Source: Chloroflexota bacterium (GTDB lineage Bacteria; Chloroflexota; Dehalococcoidia; SM23-28-2; RBG-16-64-32). From it: DNA of 7,306 bases. The number at the start of each line of letters is the position of its first letter. Within the stretch, counting starts at the first letter, position 1. A program made the position numbers and the translations under genes. Under the pieces are notes generated by a model, which saw only the letters and a list, made by a program, of their open reading frames with translations, did no database searches and had not been told where the DNA came from. Shown here in pieces: positions 1 to 6,200 of this stretch. The stretch lies in NCBI GenBank assembly GCA_022564695.1, contig JADFKX010000102.1:1-7306 (forward strand). The letters are read 5' to 3'.

Positions 1-57
1 TTTATCTTGGGCGCCAAGCACGTCGCCGCGATGATCGAGGGTCTGGCGGGGATGTAG
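1..57 (+). CDS. C-terminal end of a probable M20-family metallopeptidase (partial)
   Basis: Only the last 18 codons are in the window, ending in TAG at 55-57. They read FILGAKHVAAMIEGLAGM, a short amphipathic C-terminal helix. M20 amidohydrolases and dipeptidases typically end with an (N)xRLEDFxxGxKxxAxxL-type helix. The M20 remnant at 708-845 ends F-x-x-G-x-K-x-V-A-A with the same 18 residues from Phe to stop, and 7 of 18 positions are identical. The family assignment rests on that comparison and on memory of the family, since the catalytic region lies outside the window. Codons are GC-rich like the housekeeping genes. There is no clear terminator after the stop; the convergent gene ends 44 bases further on. 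Confidence 0.5.
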   Translation, partial: FILGAKHVAAMIEGLAGM

Positions 58-101
58 GGGGCGCGCGGAAGCGAGGCGACGGCTGGGCGGAGGAGGAGGT
101 G

Positions 102-626
102 CTAGGGACAGCCTTCCCCAAAATCGATGCAGCTACCAATGACAACAAACATAACTGGTTTCTGCACTAACACCAGGGCGCACGATCCGTTGTCGGAAGA
201 CTCCACAACGCCATCCGCGTCAATGTGCATCGCTGTCCACACCGTGCCAACTGTCCCTCTGCCGCGGCCCACGATCCGGAGGACGGTCGTACTGCTGGCC
301 TGCCCACGCCCCGTGTCTGCGTCCAGCGTCACCCGACCGTGGATGACGCCGACCACGCGGAAGACATTCCCGTCTCCGTCTTCCGCCACCATGCCGGTCG
401 GTATCTGAACACCCGTGATGACCGTATCTCCGGACGCGTTCACGTGCTCGTTCAGCTTAGTCCTGAACGCACCTGAGAGAAAATAGGAGGCATCGTCGCA
501 AACGATAATCGGGGGAATCTCGAACGGGACGGCGCCGCCTGCAAGAGCGTGCGGCCTGCTCATCGACCAGAACAAGGCTGGCGATAGCGCTAGGAGTAGC
601 GCGGCCGCGAGGGACCATCTGTTCAT
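102..626 (-). CDS. Small secreted protein of unknown function, 174 aa
   Basis: I do not recognise this family. The N-terminus is a classical Sec signal peptide: MNRW, then a hydrophobic stretch at about residues 5-20, then an ALA motif at 27-29 with likely cleavage before Gly30. The mature part of about 145 residues is rich in Val, Gly, Thr and Asp and looks mostly beta-stranded. It has four cysteines (43, 149, 166, 173), enough for two disulfides in an exported protein, and no lipobox or further membrane segment. The ATG at 624-626 is preceded by GGAGG five bases away (632-636) and by a near-consensus promoter at 662-690, which supports both start and expression. About 71% of third codon positions are G or C by hand count, below the roughly 85% counted at the start of smc. 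It sits alone between two M20-like gene ends and reads against them, as an inserted cassette would. Confidence 0.75.
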   Translation of the reverse strand: MNRWSLAAALLLALSPALFWSMSRPHALAGGAVPFEIPPIIVCDDASYFLSGAFRTKLNEHVNASGDTVITGVQIPTGMVAEDGDGNVFRVVGVIHGRVTLDADTGRGQASSTTVLRIVGRGRGTVGTVWTAMHIDADGVVESSDNGSCALVLVQKPVMFVVIGSCIDFGEGCP

Positions 627-631
627 GAGAG

Positions 632-636
632 CCTCC
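632..636 (-). promoter_or_regulatory. Shine-Dalgarno site of the secreted-protein gene
   Basis: On the reverse strand this reads GGAGG, within GGAAGGCGGAGG, five bases before the ATG at 626. It is one of the clearest ribosome binding sites in the window and fixes the start of the 174-residue protein. Confidence 0.7.
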
Positions 637-661
637 GCCTTCCAGTAATCGTCAGGGCTGT

Positions 662-690
662 AGTATACGCCTACCAGCAGCCGCTGTAAA
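662..690 (-). promoter_or_regulatory. Near-consensus sigma-70-type promoter for the secreted-protein gene
   Basis: On the reverse strand there is TTTACA (685-690), a 17-base spacer, and TATACT (662-667). Each hexamer differs from consensus at one position and the spacing is optimal. Transcription would start near 655, giving a leader of roughly 29 bases that contains the GGAGG site. The promoter lies entirely between the gene and the truncated M20 remnant, so the gene carries its own expression signal. Confidence 0.7.
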
Positions 691-707
691 CGATGCTCCC
701 GCAGTAG

Positions 708-845
708 GCTGGCTCGCTACTCCCGCGTCAGGCATGCCACCCGGACGGCCGCGGCCACGCCCCGGACGAGAACATCCGCATCGAGGATTTCCGTAACGGC
801 ACGAAGGCGGTGGCGGCGCTGCTTCAGCGATTCGCTGAGGGCTAG
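708..845 (+). pseudogene. C-terminal remnant of an M20-family metallopeptidase
   Basis: The forward frame that ends in TAG at 843-845 contains HAPDENIRIEDFRNGTKA followed by a short helix VAALLQRFAEG. This is the characteristic end of M20 amidohydrolases and dipeptidases: the metal-site-proximal HAPNEN-type motif followed by the RLEDF helix. Recognisable similarity begins at about 735 (CHPDGRGHAP). An in-frame TAG at 705-707 closes the frame upstream, and no other frame nearby continues the family, so the N-terminal and central parts with the other zinc ligands are missing. No start codon or ribosome binding site serves it. It therefore looks like a dead 3' fragment left when the gene was truncated. 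The tail resembles the end of the gene at 1-57 but is diverged at DNA level, which suggests paralogues and not a fresh duplication. Confidence 0.6.
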
Positions 846-1090
846 TGTTGCTTCCCCACGGGCGGCTCTGGCTGGCCGCTGGGCGCGGCCTCTCCGCGGA
901 CGCAGTTGAAGCAGGCGAAGCGCAGCGCGAGGAACTGATCGTCGACCCAGACCTCGCCGCAGTCCTTGCCGTCGACGTCGTTGCGATGGTTCAGGTGGAA
1001 CGGCCGGTCGCACTCGCCGCAGAGGGCAGAGGTTGACTCCTCGGCAGTCTGGCCGCAGACAACGCAGATGGTCTCCGTAGAGGCCGTCAC
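842..1090 (-). CDS. Small PHD/RING-like zinc-binding protein, 82 aa
   Basis: The protein is mostly a zinc site. Its ligands run C9-x2-C12-x11-C24-x2-C27-x4-H32-x2-H35-x24-C60-x2-C63, the order and spacing of a PHD or RING cross-brace with His in the sixth position. The segment CDRPFHLNH closely resembles the centre of a PHD finger, and an aromatic residue (F58) stands two before the seventh ligand, as in PHD fingers. C44 is a further candidate ligand. A flexible Pro/Gly-rich tail follows. The start is GTG at 1088-1090, whose bases overlap the TGA of the tRNA nucleotidyltransferase gene (GTGA), so translation is probably coupled. Function is unknown. It could bind RNA or protein and act near tRNA maturation, but only the gene pairing suggests that. 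It could also be a plain zinc ribbon and not a true PHD fold. Confidence 0.75.
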   Translation of the reverse strand: MTASTETICVVCGQTAEESTSALCGECDRPFHLNHRNDVDGKDCGEVWVDDQFLALRFACFNCVRGEAAPSGQPEPPVGKQH

Positions 1091-2346
1091 GTGCGCGTCC
1101 TTGCGCCCGCGTTGAGCAGCTCGCGGGCCAGCTTCTCTTCGTCTCGACGGGAGCGCACTTCGCCGTCCAGCTTAGCAGCTTTGAGGCGGCGCAGCGCTTG
1201 GCCGAGTTGCGGCCCCGGTATCGCACCCATGGCTAGAAGGGCGTGGCCATCGAGGGACGGCTTGACGTAACGCCAGCGGTGGAGGTAGCGCGACGCCTGT
1301 ACGCGGGCGCTCTCCCGGCCTGCCGCGGCGAGCGCCCACACTGCGGCCGATGGGAAGGGAGAGAGCAGCTCCACTACGCGGCTGGGCCTAACCTCAGCGG
1401 AGAGAGTGCGTTCCAATGCCCTGACCGCCGCGACCGCTCGCACGGCTTCCGTCTCGCGCTTGTTCAGCGCCAGCCGGGTGGCGAACGCCGTGGCCTCTGG
1501 CCGCGATGCCTCCCAGGCCAGCAGGGCGAGGTATATGGTGCGGGAAGGCGTAGGGTGGATCTCCCTGAGCTTGCCGAACGCCTCAGCCCGGCTACTATCG
1601 AAGGATAGCGTGGGGTGTATGGCTTGAAGCGCGCCCAGCTCGCTCAGCCGCAGAAGGATGCGCTCCGGCTGCGGCTCCTGGAAGATGCGGGCCAGCTCCT
1701 CACGGATTCGGTGGCCGCAGATCGCTTTCAGGTAGGTGACATCGCGCCTCAGCCAGCGCATGGTGTTGGACTCCAGACGGAAGCTCAGGCGTGACCCGTA
1801 GCGGGCGGCGCGCAGGATGCGGGTGGCGTCGTCCTTGAAGCTGGCCTCGTGCAGGACGCGGAGGAGCCTGGCTTCGAGGTCGCTCCTCCCGTCAAAGGGA
1901 TCGGTGATGGCGCCGCGCTGGTCGCCGGTCATCGCCAGCGCCATCGCGTTCACCGTGAAGTCGCGGCGAAAGAGGTCGTCCTGGAGGGAGCCGGGGTGTA
2001 CGGAAGGCAGCGCTCCGGGTCGCTCGTAGGTTTCGACGCGGGCGGTGGCGACGTCAAGACGGAAGTCGGCGCCTTTCAGTGTGGCCGTGCCGAAGGTGGG
2101 GTGTACGGTGCAGCGTACGTCCTCGAGGCTGATCGCCACCCGACGGGCCAGGGCGAGAGCGTCTCCCTCCAGCGTGAGGTCCACGTCCAGGGTTGGGCGG
2201 TCTAGCAGGAGGTCGCGCACGCTGCCGCCGACGAGGTAAATCGCCAGCGCTTCGCTCTGGGCGTCCCGGACGATAGCGGCGAGAGGTTTGCGGGCGGCGG
2301 CGGGTAGCGCCCGATTAAGGTTATCGATAAGGTTAGCCTTAGCCAT
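1087..2346 (-). CDS. cca: tRNA nucleotidyltransferase (class II, CCA-adding or A-adding), 419 aa
   Basis: This enzyme adds or repairs the 3'-CCA end of tRNAs in the cytoplasm. The N-terminal head has the class II signature: LVGGSVRD at 38-45 and the metal-binding D54-V-D56, followed by LDVATARVETY at 97-107. RRDFTVNAMA at 127-136 and DPFDGRSDLEARLLRVL at 149-165 are also typical. The nucleotide-selecting motif reads D172-D-A-T-R176, where many CCA enzymes have EDxxR. The C-terminal GPQLGQALRRLKAAKLDGEV region matches the tail of the family. Length is normal for a single-domain-set enzyme without HD, CBS or DHH fusions. Sequence alone does not tell CCA-adding from A-adding, and a poly(A) polymerase role is less likely. 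The ATG at 2344-2346 has no convincing Shine-Dalgarno; a TATAAT box lies 17 bases upstream, so the leader may be very short. The next gene overlaps its stop by four bases. Confidence 0.9.
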   Translation of the reverse strand: MAKANLIDNLNRALPAAARKPLAAIVRDAQSEALAIYLVGGSVRDLLLDRPTLDVDLTLEGDALALARRVAISLEDVRCTVHPTFGTATLKGADFRLDVATARVETYERPGALPSVHPGSLQDDLFRRDFTVNAMALAMTGDQRGAITDPFDGRSDLEARLLRVLHEASFKDDATRILRAARYGSRLSFRLESNTMRWLRRDVTYLKAICGHRIREELARIFQEPQPERILLRLSELGALQAIHPTLSFDSSRAEAFGKLREIHPTPSRTIYLALLAWEASRPEATAFATRLALNKRETEAVRAVAAVRALERTLSAEVRPSRVVELLSPFPSAAVWALAAAGRESARVQASRYLHRWRYVKPSLDGHALLAMGAIPGPQLGQALRRLKAAKLDGEVRSRRDEEKLARELLNAGARTRT

Positions 2347-2363
2347 GGTAGGTACAGGGGCGC

Positions 2364-2369
2364 ATTATA
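2364..2369 (-). promoter_or_regulatory. Candidate -10 box for the cca-type gene
   Basis: The reverse strand reads a perfect TATAAT 17 bases before the cca ATG. No good -35 is found 16-18 bases further upstream (AACGGC at 17), and there is no extended -10 TG. The start site would fall near 2357, leaving a leader of about ten bases with no ribosome binding site. If real, the mRNA is nearly leaderless. Confidence 0.4.
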
Positions 2370-2379
2370 AAGCGTCGTC

Positions 2380-2409
2380 TTGACAGGCCGTTTTGGCGAC
2401 GCCTAGAAT
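2380..2409 (+). promoter_or_regulatory. Strong sigma-70-type promoter for rnc-smc
   Basis: The sequence has a perfect TTGACA (2380-2385), an 18-base spacer and TAGAAT (2404-2409, one mismatch to TATAAT). Transcription would start near 2416, giving the rnc mRNA a long leader of about 120-130 bases. The -35 hexamer lies within 20 bases of the opposing TATAAT of the cca-type gene, so the two promoters probably compete for polymerase. Confidence 0.65.
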
Positions 2410-2433
2410 AGTTAGGAATTAGCCTCTATTTCT

Positions 2434-2537
2434 GCTAACCTTTTCGGCGTGCAATATGATACTCCAGTATAGTCATCGGATACAGCTTTCGAGCGAGGCA
2501 TGCCCTTTGGGCGGCTGGTTCAAGCGCTAAGGTTAGC
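2434..2537 (+). promoter_or_regulatory. Candidate structured leader of the rnc mRNA
   Basis: GCTAACCTT at 2434-2442 is the exact reverse complement of AAGGTTAGC at 2529-2537. In the transcript these could form a nine-base-pair helix that hides the AAGG and ends just before the TTG and ATG start candidates of rnc (2539 and 2545). The same GCTAA could instead pair with TTAGC at 2419-2423 near the 5' end of the transcript, so two alternative pairings exist. The complementarity is seen directly; a regulatory role is inference. RNase III in Escherichia coli is known to control its own message by cutting its leader. Confidence 0.35.
2456..2476. repeat. Small dyad in the rnc leader/intergenic region
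   Basis: ATACT (2459-2463) and AGTAT (2466-2470) form a perfect inverted repeat around CC. They are flanked by ATG (2456-2458) and CAT (2474-2476), which are also complementary if three bases are bulged. The two-base centre is too tight for a full RNA hairpin, so a protein-binding operator or chance are the options. Confidence 0.3.
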
Positions 2538-2544
2538 TTTGTCG

Positions 2545-3258
2545 ATGGCAACGATTACGAAATCGAAAGACCCTGCCTCCCTCCTGAAGGCGCTGGAGAT
2601 AAGCTTCCGCCGCACGGCGCTACTTGAGCAGGCGCTCGTGCATCGCTCCTACCTCAACGAGGTGCCCGAGCTGGAGATGGAGTCCAACGAGCGGATGGAG
2701 TTCCTGGGGGATGCTGTGCTGGGGCTGGTTATCTCCGAGCGGCTGTACGGGGAGTATCCAGCACTGAGCGAGGGTCACCTCAGCCAGATACGCGCCTTGC
2801 TCGTGCGCTGGGACACTCTGGCTGAGGCCGCCGAGCGAATCTCGCTGGGCGATTACCTGGTGCTGGGCCGCGGCGAGGAGATGTCCGGCGGGCGCAGCCG
2901 TCCTTCGAACCTGGCGGGCGCGCTGGAGGCGCTTATCGGCGCTGCCTTTCTGGACGGCGGCATCACCAAGGCGCGCAAGCTGATACTAGAGCTTCTGGCG
3001 CCGGAGCTGGAGAAGGTGGCCGCCGGGGCCGTGGCCGTGGATAGCAAATCGCAGTTGCAGCACGAGGTCCAGGCACGCTGGCACGAGATTCCCAAGTATC
3101 GGCTCATCTCCTCCGTGGGCCCCGATCACGCCAAGACGTTCACCGTAGAGGTGGAGGTCCAGAGCGATGTGCTGGGTCGCGGTGAGGGGCGCAACAAGAA
3201 GCAGGCGGAGCTGGCAGCCGCACGTCAGGCCCTGGAAGCGTTAGCTGCTTCGGGTTGA
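2545..3258 (+). CDS. rnc: Ribonuclease III
   Basis: RNase III cuts double-stranded RNA during rRNA processing and mRNA decay and acts as a dimer. From the ATG at 2545 the protein has 237 residues, a normal length. The RNase III domain carries NERMEFLGDAVL at 48-59, with the metal-binding Glu52 and Asp56. Further on, NLAGALEALIG at 122-132 holds Glu128 but has Gly125 where most enzymes have a metal-ligand Asp. The double-stranded-RNA-binding domain follows at about 166-235, with LQHEVQARW, GPDHAKTF and KKQAELAAARQAL. ATG 2545 is chosen because the family begins about 15-20 residues before the first helix. A TTG at 2539 has the better-spaced AAGG (2529-2532). An ATG at 2500 would add 15 unconserved residues. 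smc follows seven bases after the stop, so both are probably one transcription unit. Confidence 0.92.
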   Translation: MATITKSKDPASLLKALEISFRRTALLEQALVHRSYLNEVPELEMESNERMEFLGDAVLGLVISERLYGEYPALSEGHLSQIRALLVRWDTLAEAAERISLGDYLVLGRGEEMSGGRSRPSNLAGALEALIGAAFLDGGITKARKLILELLAPELEKVAAGAVAVDSKSQLQHEVQARWHEIPKYRLISSVGPDHAKTFTVEVEVQSDVLGRGEGRNKKQAELAAARQALEALAASG

Positions 3259-3265
3259 CGATCAT

Positions 3266-6200
3266 ATGTACCTGAAGCGGCTGGACATCCAGGGCTTCAA
3301 GAGCTTCGCTACTCGTACCACCTTCGAGTTCGGCCAGGGGATCACGGCTATTGTCGGCCCCAACGGCTCCGGCAAGTCCAACATCGCCGATGCGCTGCGC
3401 TGGGTGCTGGGTGAGCAGTCCGGACGCCTCCTCCGTGCGCGCAAGATGGAGGACGCCATCTTCGCCGGCTCGTCCAAGCGCCAGCGCGCGGATAAGGTAG
3501 AGGTCACTCTTACGCTGGACAACGCCGACGGCTGGCTGCCGCTTGACTTCAGCGAGGTGGCGCTCACGCGTCGCGGCTACCGTAACGGCGATAGCGAGTA
3601 CCGGATCAACCGCAAGCGGGTGCGCCTGCGGGACATCCACGAGCTGCTGGCCAAGGCTAGCGTGACCCAGAGCTCATACGCCATCATCGGTCAGGGGCTG
3701 GTGGAGACCGTCCTTAACCTACGCCCGGATGAGCGGCGCCATCTCATTGAGGAGGCGGCGGACATCCAGCGCTACCGGCTGCGAATCGATGAGGCGCGGG
3801 CGAAGCTCGCCGCCACTCACGAGAACGTGGAGCGCATCAATCTTCTGGTCAAGGAGATCGCCCCTCGTCTGGGCCAGCTGGAGCGGCAGGCGAAGCGGGC
3901 CGCAGACTACGCCCGCATCTCCCGTGAGCTATCGCAGGCTCTCCGCGCCCATTACGGGCATGGGTGGCATCACGCTCACGAGGCGCTGGCCGTCGGCCGC
4001 GCCGCTCATGACCAGGTGCAGGCGGAGTTCACTCAGGCTAAGGTTGTCAAGGAGAGCTGCGAGCGGGAGCTGGCTGAGGTTAGCAAGGGTCTCGAGGATC
4101 GTCGCCGCGTCGCTGCCTCCACCTCTGCCGACCGCCAGCGGCTGGTCGACCGCATACGCGAGCTGGAGCAGGGCCTGGCCGTGTCCACTCAGCGCCGCGC
4201 CATTCTGGAGCAGCGCCAGCAGGAGCTGCGCGACGAGTCCGCGGCCCTGGAGAAGGAGCGTGCCCAGGCCGACGAAGTTGTCTCCGGGCTGGACTCTCGT
4301 CGCGCTGAGCTGGAGGAGGCGCTGACCGCCGCCGGGGCTGATCTCGACCGCTGCAGAAACGAGCAGGCCACCCTGGAGGAGGAGCTAGCCGGAGGGCAGG
4401 GACGCGCCGGCAACGAGGAGGCGACGAGCGAGCGGTTGCGCGCCGCCGCCCGAGACATAGACGAGCGGCTGAAGCGTATGGCGCTAAGCCGGCGCGAGCT
4501 AGAGAAGGAGGTTGGTCGTCTAGACACTCGCCGCCGCTCCATCATCAGCCAGATGCCGGCGCTGGTGCGCATGCTGCGCAGCTTCCGCGCTGATGACGTC
4601 AGGCTGGTCGGCGATCTGGGCGGGGTGAGCGGGCGCCGCCAGCGGTTGGAGGCGGAGGTGGCCGAGATGCGCGACTCCCTGGCCAAGCTTGAGGCGAACC
4701 AGAACGCCCGCCGCGGCAAGATGGAGGCGTTGGAGGTGCGTCTTAACATTCTCGCCGAGGCCCAGCATCAGCTGCGATCCGCGCAAGAAGATGATCCTCC
4801 GGTCACAGTCGAGGGGGCGATGGCCGCCATCTATCAGGTGGTACGCGTGCCCCGGGGGTTGGAGCAAGCTATAGAGGCCGCCCTGAGCGATATGGTGGAG
4901 GCGTTCGTTGTCCAGAACCAGGCGGAGGCTCTGGACGCGATCAAGGAGTTGGTTGCCCAGGACGCCCCTCGCACTACCGTCCTCCCGATCGATGCCGTGA
5001 AGCAGGTCTATCCGTTGAACCTCATGCGCGAGAAGGGGATCGTCGGCGTGGCCGCCCAGCTCGTGCGCTGCCAGCCTCCCTACCAGAAGCTCATCGATGC
5101 CCTGCTGGGCCGCACCATCGTCGTCAAGGACGTGGCGGCGGCCACCCGCATCGCCCGTCGCGGGCTGGGCACGGTCGTCACCATGGACGGCGTTGTCTTT
5201 CACCCAGTCGGCGCCATCACCGCCGGCTTTCCCCGCTTTACGCGCCCTTACGTCCTCGGCCATGAGCGGGATATGGAGTCGCTGCCCAAGGAGATCGAGC
5301 GTATTCGCAACTCCCTGGCCGCTACCGAGGAACAGGCTGACTCTCTCCGTGAGCGGCTGCGCGAGAGCGAGGCCGCCATGGCCGCGACCTCCGGCGAAGC
5401 CGAGGATGGGCTCACCCGCCGCGTGCGCGTCCAAGAGGCGATAGCCGGCCGCCAGCGCACGCTGGCCCAGCGCCGGGGCGAGATGCGTGGGATAATCGCC
5501 TCCCAGAACGGCCTGCGTGATCAGTGTGATGACGTTGATCGCGAGTCGGAGCGGCTGGCCCAGGAGCGCGATCACTCTCTGGCCGAGGCGCAGGAGCTGG
5601 AGGAGTCCGCACTCTATCTGCGGAAGGCCAACACCATCGTCGAAGGGCGGCGCGCCCAGCTTCAGGGGGCCGTGGCGCAGGCGATGTCGCAGAGGGCGTC
5701 GGCGGAGGGCCAGCTACAGTCGCTGGACGTGCAGCGGGAGAGCGGCAAGGCGGCGCTGGCGCGCCTGGACTCGCAGCTCTCCGCTAAGGCCGAGCAGCTC
5801 CGCGGCCTGGAGAAGGAGCGGTCCACCCTGGCCGACAGCGCCCGCTCCGGTGATGGTGAGCTGGCCCAGGCGCAGGAGCAGCTCCAGCCTCTGGCTGATA
5901 CGGCGGCGCCTGACCAGGGGGAGACCGTCCAGCTTGAGCTGCGGGAGCGCGAGCTGCACCAGCGGCTTCTGGAGGCGCAGAGCCACATGTTTCAGACCGA
6001 ACGGCGTGTTCTGGAGACGGAGGCGGAGGTCCGGCGTTGGGAGACGGAGATCGTCACCCTTCGGCAGCGGATCGAGGAGGACGGTCTGAGCATCACGAGT
6101 GAGGGCGATATCCGGTCGCCGGAGATAGCTGTGCCGCAGGTGCCTCACTGGCTGGCGGCCGAGGGTTCAGACGAGGGCGCCGGTGGCATTCGCCCCGTTT

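Noticed and set aside
127..476. Forward open frames opposite the secreted-protein gene
   Set aside because: The reverse gene has a signal peptide, ribosome binding site and promoter; the forward frames have none.
747..756. GGCCGCGGCC palindrome as a possible terminator between convergent genes
   Set aside because: No T-run follows on either strand and it falls within the M20 remnant codons, so it is more likely GC-rich coding sequence.
717..1226. Reverse-strand open frame of 169 codons spanning the cca-type gene end and the zinc-finger gene
   Set aside because: It is very Arg-rich with no recognisable motifs and overlaps two well-supported genes in another frame. It is a high-GC shadow.
1243..2239. 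Several forward open frames opposite the tRNA nucleotidyltransferase gene
   Set aside because: All lie opposite clear enzyme motifs and have no coherent protein features.
2321..2330. TTATCGATAA palindrome near the cca-type gene start
   Set aside because: It lies in the N-terminal codons (N-L-I-D-N-L) and is explained by codon repetition. It was kept only as context for the AAGGTTA cluster.
4520..5575. Long antisense open frame (351 codons) inside smc
   Set aside because: It is opposite conserved SMC coiled-coil and hinge sequence, has no family motifs or ribosome binding site, and such frames are expected opposite GC-rich genes.
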